Part shown: in pieces, positions 8,272-16,688 of the stretch
Numbering within the stretch: position 1 is the stretch's first letter
How the letters are laid out: each line of letters starts with the position of its first letter
NCBI GenBank assembly: GCA_012837385.1
Contig: DURH01000020.1
Span: 191,972 to 255,971, forward strand
DNA: 64,000 bases
Source: Bacillota bacterium
GTDB taxonomy: Bacteria; Bacillota; Limnochordia; Darwinibacteriales; Darwinibacteriaceae
Direction: 5' to 3'
Notes under the pieces: model-generated
What the model was told of the DNA's origin: nothing
The model's input: the letters and a program-made list of their open reading frames with translations, nothing else
Database searches by the model: none
Position numbers and translations under genes: made by a program

Positions 8272-9936
8272 ATGACAAAAGAAGATAGAATACGAATACT
8301 ACCCCTAGGCGGCTTGGGTGAGATCGGCAAGAACATGACTGTGTACGAGATTGGAGACGACTTGGTCATCGTGGATGCTGGTGTCATGTTCCCTGAAGAC
8401 GATATGCCTGGGGTTGACTTAGTGATCCCAGATATGAGTTATCTGGTAGAGAACGCCAACCGCGTGAAGGCGATTATCCTCACCCACGGCCATGAGGACC
8501 ACATAGGGGGCGTCCCCTTTGTCCTGCGGAACTTGAATGTGCCCGTATACGGGACGAAGCTCACCCTAGGCCTGCTCCGGGTTAAGCTGATTGAACACGG
8601 TTTGGAGCGGAGCACGGTGCTCCGCGAGATCAGCGCCGGTGACAGGATCAAGGTTGGCAGCTTCGATGTGGAGTTCATCCATGTAAATCACAGTATTGCC
8701 GGCGTAGTGGCGGTGGCTTTCCACACGCGCCTAGGAGCCATCGTCCACTGCAGCGACTTTAAATTTGACCAGACTCCGTACGATGGCAGAGTTGCGGATC
8801 TCTATGCCTTTGCCCGTCTTGGGCAGGAAGGAGTGCTGGCCCTGCTCTCTGATTCCACTAACGCCGAGCGTCCTGGTTATACTGCGTCGGAGAGGATGGT
8901 GGGTGAGACCTTCCAGAATATTTTCAGCAAGGCTCCAGGAAGAATTCTGGTGGCCACCTTTGCCTCTAATGTCCACCGTATCCAGCAGATCTTCGACTCC
9001 GCGGCAAGGGAAGGCCGGCATGTTAGTATTACCGGCCGCAGCATGATCCGTACCATCGAAGTAGCGTCGGAACTGGGGTATTTGGATATTCCAGACGGGG
9101 TCTTGGTGGAACTGGAGGATTTGAACAAGCTCGATAAAGAGAAGTCGGTGATCATCACCACTGGGAGCCAAGGGGAGCCCATGGCGGCCCTGAGCCGTAT
9201 GGCTATGGCTGAGCACCATCACATTGCCATCGCACCTGGGGATACGGTGATCATCTCGGCTTCGCCCATTCCAGGCAACGAGAAATCTGTGGGCAGAATA
9301 ATTAACCAGCTCTTTAAGGAAGGGGCTAACGTGGTTTATGAGCCCCATTTGGGTGTCCATACATCAGGCCACGCTCAGCAGGAGGAACTCAAGCTTCTGC
9401 TTAACCTCTGCAAGCCTACTTATTTCATGCCCATCCATGGTGAGCACCGCATGCTTTTGAAACACGCGGAGCTTGCTGAAGCCACCGGTGTACCCAAGGA
9501 TAACATCATAATCGGCGAAATTGGGCTACCCGTGGAATTCAGTGGTGAGGGTATGCGCATCCGCGAGCGAGTGCCTTCGGGCCAGGTGTTTGTGGATGGA
9601 TTGGGCGTGGGTGACGTGGGCAACATCGTTTTGCGCGACCGGCGCCAGCTTTCCACTGACGGAATTCTCATTGTTGTGGTCACCATTGACAGGGGTGCCA
9701 ACAAGATTGTGGCAGGCCCAGATGTTGTCTCCAGGGGCTTTGTCTACGTGCGGGAGTCCGAGGAGCTGATGGACGACGTTCGCCAAAAGGCCAAGGATGC
9801 CATCGAAAACTGCATGCTGCAGAACAACACTGATTGGGGTGCCATTAAGGGCGCTGTCCGGGACAGTTTGAACCGGTATGTATGGGAAAAGACTAAGCGC
9901 CGCCCCATGATCTTACCCATCATCACGGAAATCTAA
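8272..9936 (+). CDS. rnj: ribonuclease J
   Basis: Metallo-beta-lactamase family RNase with 5'-3' exonuclease and endonuclease activity in mRNA decay and rRNA processing. 554 residues, full length. Seen: HGHEDHIGG (His72, His74, Asp76, His77 as metal ligands), SDSTNAE, then the beta-CASP part with TGRSMIRTIEVA, VIITTGSQGEP and SASPIPGNE, the HTSGHA motif, and a C-terminal domain ending in KTKRRPMILPII. The location between dapA and tepA equals that of Bacillus rnjB (ymfA). ATG 8272 is preceded by TGGAGGTG. A separate RNase J1 gene may exist elsewhere. Confidence 0.95.
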   Translation: MTKEDRIRILPLGGLGEIGKNMTVYEIGDDLVIVDAGVMFPEDDMPGVDLVIPDMSYLVENANRVKAIILTHGHEDHIGGVPFVLRNLNVPVYGTKLTLGLLRVKLIEHGLERSTVLREISAGDRIKVGSFDVEFIHVNHSIAGVVAVAFHTRLGAIVHCSDFKFDQTPYDGRVADLYAFARLGQEGVLALLSDSTNAERPGYTASERMVGETFQNIFSKAPGRILVATFASNVHRIQQIFDSAAREGRHVSITGRSMIRTIEVASELGYLDIPDGVLVELEDLNKLDKEKSVIITTGSQGEPMAALSRMAMAEHHHIAIAPGDTVIISASPIPGNEKSVGRIINQLFKEGANVVYEPHLGVHTSGHAQQEELKLLLNLCKPTYFMPIHGEHRMLLKHAELAEATGVPKDNIIIGEIGLPVEFSGEGMRIRERVPSGQVFVDGLGVGDVGNIVLRDRRQLSTDGILIVVVTIDRGANKIVAGPDVVSRGFVYVRESEELMDDVRQKAKDAIENCMLQNNTDWGAIKGAVRDSLNRYVWEKTKRRPMILPIITEI

Positions 9937-9951
9937 AGCGTTTATGTTTAG

Positions 9952-9996
9952 AGTCCCTCTTTTCTTATCATACTAGGTGGTAAGAAGGGAGGGACT
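9952..9996 (+). promoter_or_regulatory. 19-bp hairpin covering the tepA ribosome site
   Basis: The arms 9952-9970 and 9978-9996 pair over all 19 positions (including three G-U pairs) around a 7-base loop. The 3' arm contains the GAAGGGAGGG ribosome site of tepA, four bases before its ATG. There is no T run, so it looks translational rather than a terminator. Confidence 0.6.
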
Positions 9997-9999
9997 TAT

Positions 10000-10719
10000 A
10001 TGTATGAGGATCTAGAGCCCGAGAAGGTTTCTGAACAAGAGGCATCCCCCCTGCAGACCATTAAGGAATTGGGTCAGATGGGTACCCCTTCTAGTCCACC
10101 AGTGGAAGAGCTGCCCTTTCACTGTTTGACCATTATCGGGCAGATTGAGGGACACATGGTGCTGCCGCCTCGAAATAAGACCACCAAGTACGAACATGTG
10201 ATCCCGCAGTTGGTGGCCATTGAGCAGAACCCTAAGATCAAAGGCCTTTTGGTTGTCCTCAATACAGTGGGAGGGGATATCGAAGCTGGGTTGGCCATTG
10301 CAGAAATGCTCAAAACCATGAAGACTCCTGTAGTCTCCTTAGTTCTTGGCGGAGGGCATTCCATTGGAGCGCCTATTGCAGTGGCTGCAGACCATTCCGT
10401 CATCTCTGAAACAGCCACCATGACCATCCACCCTATTCGCCTCAGTGGGTTGGTAATAGGAGTACCGCAGACCTACGAATATCTCGATAAGATGCAGGAA
10501 AGAGTGATCCGCTTCATCGTACAGCACTCCCGGGTGGCTGAAGATACCCTGAGGGAGATGATGTTTCGCACTGGTGAGCTGGTTCGTGACGTAGGTACAG
10601 TACTGGTGGGCTCAGAGGCTGTTCGGGTAGGTCTCATCGATGAGGTGGGAGGCGTGGGCACTGCCCTAGAGCGCTTATCCAAGTTGGTGGCCCAGGACAG
10701 GCAGGGAGGTGTTCATTGA
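10000..10719 (+). CDS. tepA: ClpP-like serine protease, TepA family
   Basis: Cytosolic ClpP/SDH-fold serine protease of the translocation-enhancing TepA family. 239 residues. Seen: an acidic N-terminal tail of about 40 residues, then [30 protein letters not shown], and [18 protein letters not shown] with the likely nucleophile Ser121. A His in TIHPIR fits the ClpP triad. In Bacillus subtilis, tepA (ymfB) also follows rnjB and precedes ylzJ, as here. Its ribosome site is buried in a 19-bp hairpin, so translation may be conditional. The family role (protein export help, spore acid-soluble protein degradation during outgrowth) is from knowledge, not visible here. Confidence 0.9.
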   Translation: MYEDLEPEKVSEQEASPLQTIKELGQMGTPSSPPVEELPFHCLTIIGQIEGHMVLPPRNKTTKYEHVIPQLVAIEQNPKIKGLLVVLNTVGGDIEAGLAIAEMLKTMKTPVVSLVLGGGHSIGAPIAVAADHSVISETATMTIHPIRLSGLVIGVPQTYEYLDKMQERVIRFIVQHSRVAEDTLREMMFRTGELVRDVGTVLVGSEAVRVGLIDEVGGVGTALERLSKLVAQDRQGGVH

Positions 10720-10934
10720 TGCTGCACACAGTTCTGCCTCTGGAAGATGTTCTGGAAGGCATCGAGGAAGAACCTAGGCCTACGATGCAGCTCATGCTCG
10801 GCGGCGTAACTGTGGAGGCCGAACCTTTGGGGGATTTCCAAGCCAGGGTCGTGAGGGTGCTGAGCACCGATCCCAGGCATTTCTTAGAGCCCCACTGCCA
10901 ACCGGGTACAGTAATCCACGGTGTAATAGTCTAA
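10719..10934 (+). CDS. ylzJ: YlzJ-like protein
   Basis: A 71-residue acidic protein opening [14 protein letters not shown] and ending GTVIHGVIV, the pattern of the YlzJ family found next to tepA in spore-formers. Function unknown in the family. ATG 10719 overlaps the tepA stop codon, with GGAGGT eight bases upstream, so translation is coupled. TTG 10716 is an alternative start one codon earlier. Confidence 0.7.
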   Translation: MLHTVLPLEDVLEGIEEEPRPTMQLMLGGVTVEAEPLGDFQARVVRVLSTDPRHFLEPHCQPGTVIHGVIV

Positions 10935-10943
10935 GCACAAAGG

Positions 10944-10976
10944 GATTCTCATATGGTCAGATATGAGGATCTTTTT
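10944..10976 (+). terminator. Intrinsic terminator overlapping the next start codon
   Basis: GATTCTCATAT (10944-10954) pairs with ATATGAGGATC (10961-10971; one G-U), with a 6-base loop and then five T. It should end the tepA-ylzJ transcript, yet the ATG of the Na/Pi transporter (10963) is in its 3' arm. Confidence 0.7.
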
Positions 10977-11913
10977 GCTTCTACTCAACTCTGGTTTGGG
11001 GATCAGCATTTTTCTTTTGGGGCTGAGGCTGCTTACAAACACACTCGAAAGTGTGCTGGGGTTTCGGCTCCGTTCAGCTTTGGTGAAGGTGACCGCCACC
11101 AAGGCCCGGGGTTTTGCCGCGGGGCTGCTGGTAACCAGCGTCATTCAGAGCAGCAGTGCCGTGTGTGCGGCCATGGTGGTGCTCACCCATACCGGTGTGG
11201 TCAGCCTTAGCCAAGCCCTAGCTGTGATGCTCGGTGCCAATGTGGGCACCACTGTTACCGCGCAGATCGTGGCCTTTCCCCTGGAAAAGATGGCCCTCCC
11301 TTTGGTTTTGAGCAGTCTGATAGCCTTGCACTTGGGCAGATGGCGTTCGGCAAGCATCGCAGTATTCAGCCTGGGGGCGGTTTTTTTTGGCCTTTCTCTG
11401 GCCAGCAACGCTCTGGATCCTCTCCTCAACTCACCCCATGTGCGCAGCGCCCTGCTTAATCTCACCGATTCCCCCTGGGATGCTGTGCTTTTTGGTGTAC
11501 TCCTCACCGTCCTGGTTCAATCCAGCAGTGCGGTAACTGGATTGGTGATTGGCTTGGTGAAGCAGAACCTCCTGCCTGTATCCGCTGCCGTGGCAGTGGC
11601 CTTGGGAAGCAATGTGGGTACGGTGGCCACCACACTGGTGGCCAGTTGGGGGAGAAACAGGGCCAGCCGGGCTGCAGCCTTTGCTGATCTCCTCTACAAT
11701 CTCGGGGGAGTACTCTTGGTAGTACCAATCTTTCCCTTGTTCCTCCAAATGGTTGAGCGCCTTGCCCCTGAGCCTGGGCGGCAGGTGGCCCACGCCCACA
11801 CTCTCTTCAACGTCCTAACAGCGCTCTTGGTGCTTCCCGTTCTCGAACATCTAGCTAACCTAGCTTGGTGGGGAGCAGGAATCGGTAGAGGAAACAAGAA
11901 TAAATTAAGATGA
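10963..11913 (+). CDS. Na/Pi cotransporter family protein
   Basis: Membrane protein of 316 residues from the sodium/phosphate symporter family (NptA/YjbB type). Two inverted repeats each carry the family QSSSA motif (residues 62-66 and about 186-190), each followed by a VMLGANVGTTVTA or ALGSNVGTVATT loop. About eight hydrophobic segments are present; there is no PhoU-like C-terminal domain, so this is the short form. Phosphate or another anion could be carried. ATG 10963 is inside the 3' arm of an intrinsic terminator and lacks a strong ribosome site (weak AAAGGG about 20 bases upstream). TTG 10975 is a fallback start. Ends 19 bases before uppP. Confidence 0.85.
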   Translation: MRIFLLLLNSGLGISIFLLGLRLLTNTLESVLGFRLRSALVKVTATKARGFAAGLLVTSVIQSSSAVCAAMVVLTHTGVVSLSQALAVMLGANVGTTVTAQIVAFPLEKMALPLVLSSLIALHLGRWRSASIAVFSLGAVFFGLSLASNALDPLLNSPHVRSALLNLTDSPWDAVLFGVLLTVLVQSSSAVTGLVIGLVKQNLLPVSAAVAVALGSNVGTVATTLVASWGRNRASRAAAFADLLYNLGGVLLVVPIFPLFLQMVERLAPEPGRQVAHAHTLFNVLTALLVLPVLEHLANLAWWGAGIGRGNKNKLR

Positions 11914-11932
11914 CTCGGAAGGGAGTGCCGTC

Positions 11933-12751
11933 ATGACCGTTTACCAAGCCATCCTCTTAGGAATCATTCAAGGATTGACAGAGTTCCTGCCAGTGAGCTC
12001 TTCAGGGCATCTTGTCCTCTTTTCCCAGCTCTTCGCCATTCAAGAATCCTCCTTGATTTTTGAGGTTACGGTGCATGTGGGAACTCTCTTAGCCGTGCTT
12101 GCGGTGTTCAAGAGCGAAGTTCAGCTGCTCTTGGTCTCTTTCTTCAAACTGATCCGCAGGCCCCAGCAGGCCCGAGAACTGGTACGGCAGGATGCTGGAT
12201 GCCGCCTGCTGGCTGGGATTGTCCTGGGGACCATTCCAGCAGTGGCCGTGGCCTTGGTGTTAAAGGACAGAATTGAGCAGCTCTTCTCCAGCAGCCTGTT
12301 TGTGGGTGTAATGCTCATAGTCACAGGGTTTATCCTTTACGCAGCAGAAAGGAGCGTCCCGCGCCGCACAGGATCCAGTCCATCCCTTGTGGACGCTTTT
12401 CTCATCGGTTGTGGGCAGGCCGCGGCCATCCTGCCTGGTCTGTCCCGCTCAGGAACTACCATTGCCGTGGGTCGCTTCAGAGGCTTGGACAGGGAAAGCG
12501 CTGCCAGGTTTTCATTCTTGTTGGCTGTACCAGCCATTCTCGGCGCCTTGGTCCTATCCCTCCTTGATCTCTTGGCCGGTGCAACAGCCGTGAGTGGAGC
12601 GGTCTTGCTTGCGGGGCTGATCTCTTCTGCTGTCACTGGTTATCTGGCCATCCGGTTCTTCCTGGGATTGGTGCGCCGCGGCAGGCTGGTCTGGTTTTCT
12701 TATTATACATGGTTGATTGGAGTAGTGGTTATTGCTGCTCACCTGCTGTAA
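11933..12751 (+). CDS. uppP: undecaprenyl-diphosphatase
   Basis: BacA-type integral membrane phosphatase that recycles undecaprenyl pyrophosphate for cell-wall synthesis and gives bacitracin resistance. 272 residues. Seen: GLTEFLPVSSSGHLVLF (residues 14-30) and PGLSRSGTTIAVG (168-180), the two catalytic motifs, with multiple hydrophobic helices between. ATG 11933 has GGAAGGGAG upstream. Possibly co-transcribed with the Na/Pi transporter; the ylmE gene starts 38 bases after its stop. Confidence 0.96.
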   Translation: MTVYQAILLGIIQGLTEFLPVSSSGHLVLFSQLFAIQESSLIFEVTVHVGTLLAVLAVFKSEVQLLLVSFFKLIRRPQQARELVRQDAGCRLLAGIVLGTIPAVAVALVLKDRIEQLFSSSLFVGVMLIVTGFILYAAERSVPRRTGSSPSLVDAFLIGCGQAAAILPGLSRSGTTIAVGRFRGLDRESAARFSFLLAVPAILGALVLSLLDLLAGATAVSGAVLLAGLISSAVTGYLAIRFFLGLVRRGRLVWFSYYTWLIGVVVIAAHLL

Positions 12752-12789
12752 ATGAGGTGAGAAGGAAAACGGATGATAAGGTGGAAGTA

Positions 12790-13467
12790 ATGGGTATTAA
12801 CGAGAATCTAGCACGTGTACAAGCCCGGATCCGGGAGGCTGCCAGCCGGTCGGGCCGCGATGAGAGTGAGATCAGGTTACTGGGAGTGACTAAGTCAGCA
12901 GCCGATGGGGAAGTTCGAGAGTTGATTGAAGCTGGGCTGCTGCTTCTCGGGGAAAACCGGGTGCAGAATGCCCGGAAGAGAATCGAGGCGTTTCCTGAGG
13001 CAGAGTGGCATCTCATTGGCACTCTGCAGACCAATAAAGTCCGCTATTGTGAGTCTTTTGCCCTCATTCATTCTTTGGATCGGTGGTCTTTGGCGGAGAA
13101 GCTCAACGCCCAGGCGCAGCGCTGGGGGAAACGCCAGGATGTTCTGATTCAGGTCAATGTCTCAGGAGAGGAAAGCAAGAAGGGCCTGTCCCCCTCTGAA
13201 GTGTTGGCATTTGCCCGGCGGGTTTTGGGGGAGTGCCCGCATCTCAACGTTAGAGGCTTGATGACTATGGCGCCCTTTGTGGAAGCGGAAGCTGCGCGTC
13301 CGCATTTCCGCGAAGCTAGGCTGCTGTACGAGCAGCTTCAGCAAGACCTAAAGGTTCAGTGGGACACGTTGTCTATGGGCATGACGAATGATTTTGAAGT
13401 GGCCGTAGAAGAGGGAGCGACACTGGTGAGGATCGGTTCGGCACTGTTTGCCAAGGAGGAGTCGTGA
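12790..13467 (+). CDS. ylmE: YggS-family PLP homeostasis protein
   Basis: Cytosolic PLP-binding protein of the YggS/YBL036c family that keeps vitamin B6 and amino-acid pools balanced. 225 residues, a single TIM-barrel domain. Seen: LLGVTKSA with the PLP Lys35, GENRVQNA, WHLIGTLQTNK, LIQVNVSGEESKKGL, LSMGMTNDFEVAVEEGAT and VRIGSALF. ATG 12790 is chosen for its AAGGTGG site six bases away and the typical start; the frame is open upstream into uppP. First gene of the division block ylmE-sepF-ylmG-ylmH-divIVA, with each stop touching the next start. Confidence 0.95.
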   Translation: MGINENLARVQARIREAASRSGRDESEIRLLGVTKSAADGEVRELIEAGLLLLGENRVQNARKRIEAFPEAEWHLIGTLQTNKVRYCESFALIHSLDRWSLAEKLNAQAQRWGKRQDVLIQVNVSGEESKKGLSPSEVLAFARRVLGECPHLNVRGLMTMAPFVEAEAARPHFREARLLYEQLQQDLKVQWDTLSMGMTNDFEVAVEEGATLVRIGSALFAKEES

Positions 13468-13949
13468 TGAGTGATATTATTCATAAACTCAAAGTTTTTT
13501 TGGGTGTGACAGAGGACTATGAAGAAAACGAGGAAACCGGAGTAAAGGACAGGGTTCCCGAGGATGATGTGGTGCCCCTGCGGAGGGAACGTGTGAAGAA
13601 GCAGCCGGCTGAGGCCAAAAACCGCAGCACCCCCACGCTGGTCAGCCTCTCAGGGGGGCAGAACAGCATACAGAGCAGGATTTTCATCGTGGAGCCCAGG
13701 GCTTTCGCTGATGTGAAGGAGTATGTGGTGCTCCTCAAGAGCAGAAAGTCCCTTATCCTGCGCCTGCACCATGTGGATAAGGGGGAAGCCCAGAGGATAG
13801 TAGATTTTATGAGCGGAGCAACCCATGCTTTAGAGGGGAACATGCGCAAGCTGGGCGAAACCATTTTCTGCTTCACCCCTTCATCAGTGGTTATTGAAGG
13901 TGATCTGGAAGCCGATTTTTTTGAGTTGATTAAAAGCGAAAGTGAGTGA
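13467..13949 (+). CDS. sepF: cell division protein SepF
   Basis: Cytosolic membrane anchor and organiser of FtsZ filaments. About 160 residues. Layout: an N-terminal amphipathic segment (SDIIHKLKVFLGV) for membrane binding, an acidic/charged linker to about residue 60, then the SepF core with RIFIVEPRAFADVKEYV, DKGEAQRIVDFMSGATHAL and FCFTPSSVVIEG. ATG 13467 overlaps the ylmE stop; GTG 13464 is equally near the AAGGAGGA site. Sits in the usual place between ylmE and ylmG. Confidence 0.95.
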   Translation: MSDIIHKLKVFLGVTEDYEENEETGVKDRVPEDDVVPLRRERVKKQPAEAKNRSTPTLVSLSGGQNSIQSRIFIVEPRAFADVKEYVVLLKSRKSLILRLHHVDKGEAQRIVDFMSGATHALEGNMRKLGETIFCFTPSSVVIEGDLEADFFELIKSESE

Positions 13950-14239
13950 TGGGGTTGCGATTAGTTTTGGTTTTGGATCTCGCATTTGAGATCTTTACCT
14001 GGATACTCATTGCCCGCTTTCTCCTGAGTTGGATCCCCCGCGTGGACTACCATCATCCCGTTGTTCGCTTTATCTATCGCGCCACCGATTTTGTGGTGCG
14101 TCCGTTTCGGGGGATTATCCCGCCTGTTGGCAGTATTGATTTCTCTCCGATAATCATGTTTTTGGTGCTCCGGTTGGGCTATTCCCTGGTGCGCAGAATT
14201 CTAGTGATTTTTGTACTGCAGTGGTCCTTAGGAGGTTAG
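13949..14239 (+). CDS. ylmG: YggT family membrane protein
   Basis: Small integral membrane protein of 96 residues with two hydrophobic segments flanking the family core ARFLLSWIPRVDYHHPVVRF and the loop VVRPFRGIIPPVG. Role in division or osmotic/membrane organisation is proposed for the family but not defined. Start ATG 13949 overlaps the sepF stop (GTG 13946 alternative), so coupling is expected. Confidence 0.93.
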   Translation: MGLRLVLVLDLAFEIFTWILIARFLLSWIPRVDYHHPVVRFIYRATDFVVRPFRGIIPPVGSIDFSPIIMFLVLRLGYSLVRRILVIFVLQWSLGG

Positions 14240-14246
14240 ACATATA

Positions 14247-15032
14247 TTGGATAAGGAACAGCTATTGGGACATCTGCGGGGGGATGCCGAGCGCAGCCTG
14301 GGCAGCCATATCTTGGATTTGGCCCGCCTGGCTTGGGATACCAACCGCCCGCAGACCACAGATTTCTTGGATCCCTATGAACGCAAAGTAGCCCAGAGTG
14401 TGCTGGGCAGCATTCCAGAGGTGGGATATCTCCACCAAGGCGGGTACAAAAGCGCTGAACGGGCGCGGCTGATTATTTATCCCCAGTTCTATCTGGCGGA
14501 AGCCATCCCCTCTTCTCTCAGAGTACTGGAGGCTCAGGGCAATTTCTCTTTCGAGAAGGTATCCCATGGGGATTTTCTAGGCTCACTTCTAGGTACGGGG
14601 CTGAAGCGGGGCAAGATTGGCGACATCTTGGTATTGCCCAGCGGCTGTCAAGTGATTGTCGCCGCTGAAGTGGCAGATTACTTGTTGAGCAGCTGGAATC
14701 AGGTTCACCGCGTCTCCATTTCGGTTCAGGAAATCGATGAGGAACAGCTGGCAGTGGAGCCGGAACGCATTAAGGAGATCAAAGCTACAGTGGCTTCGCT
14801 GCGCTTGGATGCAGTAGCCTCCGAGGGTTTCGGCACGAGCCGAACCAAAATGGCTCGGGAAATTAAGGCGGAACGGGTGAAGTTGAACTGGAAACCGGTA
14901 TCCAACCCCGCCTTGAGTGTCAGCGAAGGGGATGTGTTGAGTATTCGGGGTCGGGGCCGAGTAGTGGTGTCTCAGGTTCTGGGTACAACGCGTAAGGGAA
15001 GAACCAATATTGTACTGCATCGCTATTATTAG
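14247..15032 (+). CDS. ylmH: S4-domain RNA-binding protein YlmH
   Basis: A 261-residue protein with a long N-terminal YlmH domain (AQSVLGSIPEVGYLHQGGY and GDFLGSLLGTGLKRGKIGDI) and a C-terminal S4 RNA-binding domain from about 180 (LRLDAVASEGFGTSR, KAERVKLNW, EGDVLSIRGRGR). In Bacillus, YlmH binds ribosomes and helps rescue stalled translation; that is family knowledge. TTG 14247 start behind TTAGGAGG. Ends 12 bases before divIVA. Confidence 0.94.
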   Translation: MDKEQLLGHLRGDAERSLGSHILDLARLAWDTNRPQTTDFLDPYERKVAQSVLGSIPEVGYLHQGGYKSAERARLIIYPQFYLAEAIPSSLRVLEAQGNFSFEKVSHGDFLGSLLGTGLKRGKIGDILVLPSGCQVIVAAEVADYLLSSWNQVHRVSISVQEIDEEQLAVEPERIKEIKATVASLRLDAVASEGFGTSRTKMAREIKAERVKLNWKPVSNPALSVSEGDVLSIRGRGRVVVSQVLGTTRKGRTNIVLHRYY

Positions 15033-15044
15033 GAGGTGGCGTGG

Positions 15045-15569
15045 ATGCTGAAGCCGATAGATATTCATAATATGGAGTTTAAGCGGGTTTTCAAAGGCTA
15101 CGATCCCGAAGAAGTGGACGATTTTCTCGCGGATATCGTACTCAAGTATGAAGCGGTGTACCAAGAGAACCGCAAGCTTCGCCAAGAGCTGGAAGACTTG
15201 CGTAAGGCGGCGGGCGATAAGGGCAGCCGAGAACAAGATGTTCTAGATTTGATCTCCCTCACCAAACAGACGGTGCAGGAGATTAAAACCATGGCTAACC
15301 GCGAAGCAGATAACGTGATCAGTGTTGCTCAAGCCGAGGCGGAACGCATTATTACCGAATCCCGCCTCAAAGCGCAGCAGATCATCGGCGATGCCGAAGA
15401 ACGCCTGCAAAAGACAGAGAGGCTGGAGCGCCAGATGAGGGAACGCATCCGCCTGACCATGGAGACCATTTGGAACTCCCTCAATGATGAGTATTCCGTG
15501 ACGCCGGAAGCAACCAGGCCCTATCGGGAGCTCACTTCCATGTCAGACACCGACGAAAAGACATCATAA
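15045..15569 (+). CDS. divIVA: DivIVA family division-site/polar protein
   Basis: Coiled-coil protein that marks curved membrane at poles and septa. 174 residues. Seen: MLKPIDIHNMEFKRVFKGYD then EEVDDFLADIV, the conserved lipid-binding head, followed by two coiled coils (about 30-60 and 85-140, with many Glu/Arg/Gln) and a loose tail. ATG 15045 lies eight bases after AGGAGG. In Bacillus the next gene is ileS; here the lysine-fermentation genes intervene and ileS comes 13.2 kb later. I see no terminator after divIVA. Confidence 0.95.
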   Translation: MLKPIDIHNMEFKRVFKGYDPEEVDDFLADIVLKYEAVYQENRKLRQELEDLRKAAGDKGSREQDVLDLISLTKQTVQEIKTMANREADNVISVAQAEAERIITESRLKAQQIIGDAEERLQKTERLERQMRERIRLTMETIWNSLNDEYSVTPEATRPYRELTSMSDTDEKTS

Positions 15570-15628
15570 CAGCTTGAACTGTCCCGCAAGGTCACTCTAA
15601 CTGTACATCTGGGAAAGGAGATTTGCCA

Positions 15629-16660
15629 GTGGCTTTAGGTTGTCCTTATGGTGTCCACCGGGTGTTGGAGCCTGAGGGTGCTCTTCCCCAGGGGGCTCAG
15701 CGCCTTGATAACAGAATGGAAATCTATGACAATGAGATTCTAGTCGATGTGGAGACTTTGAACATTGATTCCGCCAGCTTTACTCAAATCCGTCAGCAGG
15801 CTGGTGACGATGAGCAGCAGATGGCCGAGATCATGCTTGATATTGTGAAGAGCAGGGGTAAACACCATAATCCCGTGACGGGCTCTGGCGGGATGTTTAT
15901 TGGCACGGTGCGGGCTATTGGTTCCGCCTTGGCATCTCGCGATCTCAAGGTGGGCGACCGCATTGCATCACTGGTGTCGCTTACCCTTACGCCCTTGGTG
16001 ATCCACGAAATCAAGGAGATCCACAAGGATACTGCCCAGGTGGAGATCAGGGGGCAGGCGGTTTTGTTTAAGAGCGGCATCTATGCAGTGCTTCCGGAAG
16101 ACCTGCCCGAAAAAGTGGCGCTGGCTGCCCTGGATGTGGCTGGGGCACCTGCCCAAACAGCCAAGCTGGTCAAGCCAGGTGATATGGTGCTCATCATTGG
16201 CGCGGGTGGTAAGTCAGGCACACTCTGTCTGCATGAAGCCAAGAAGAGGGCTGGGGTGGCCGGTCTGGTGGTGGCCATGGACTACGGTGCGGAAGCCGTC
16301 AACAGGATTACCGAGCTGGGTCTGGCGGATGTCGTCCTGGACGTGGACGCGACCAGACCCCTGGACTGCTTCGAGAAGCTGTGGGATTCCTGTGGGCGTC
16401 TTGCGGATCTCACGATTAACTGCGTGAACATTCCCCGCACCGAAATGGCTTCCATTCTGTGCACCCGCGATGGCGGCACCGTGTACTTCTTCAGTATGGC
16501 CACGAGCTTCACCGCAGCCGCCCTTGGAGCGGAAGGGGTGGGCAAAGATGTGGCCATGCTTATAGGCAATGGCTATACCAAAAACCACGATCAGATCGCC
16601 CTGGAGGTACTCAGGGAGAATCCTAAACTACGCCGGTTGTTCTCCGAGATCTACGCGTAA
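15629..16660 (+). CDS. kdd: L-erythro-3,5-diaminohexanoate dehydrogenase
   Basis: Oxidatively deaminates 3,5-diaminohexanoate to 5-amino-3-oxohexanoate with NAD(P), the third step of lysine fermentation. About 343 residues. Seen: start CPYGVHRVLEP, then a MDR-like N-terminal part and a Rossmann loop LIIGAGGKSGTL near residue 191, followed by VVAMDYGAEA. GTG 15629 sits eight bases after AAAGGAG; TTG 15623 would be too close. First gene of the lysine cluster. The 59 bases after divIVA hold only a weak promoter-like pair (TTGAAC 15574, CTAACT 15597), so read-through from divIVA is possible. Confidence 0.9.
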   Translation: MALGCPYGVHRVLEPEGALPQGAQRLDNRMEIYDNEILVDVETLNIDSASFTQIRQQAGDDEQQMAEIMLDIVKSRGKHHNPVTGSGGMFIGTVRAIGSALASRDLKVGDRIASLVSLTLTPLVIHEIKEIHKDTAQVEIRGQAVLFKSGIYAVLPEDLPEKVALAALDVAGAPAQTAKLVKPGDMVLIIGAGGKSGTLCLHEAKKRAGVAGLVVAMDYGAEAVNRITELGLADVVLDVDATRPLDCFEKLWDSCGRLADLTINCVNIPRTEMASILCTRDGGTVYFFSMATSFTAAALGAEGVGKDVAMLIGNGYTKNHDQIALEVLRENPKLRRLFSEIYA

Positions 16661-16688
16661 TTGTTATGCTTAGTAAGGAGGAAAACCG

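Noticed and set aside
10953..11210. Alternative frame starting at ATG 10953
   Set aside because: It overlaps the transporter in another frame and lacks family features.
15570..15628. Strong promoter for the kdd cluster
   Set aside because: Only a weak TTGAAC/CTAACT pair was found, so no promoter feature was called.
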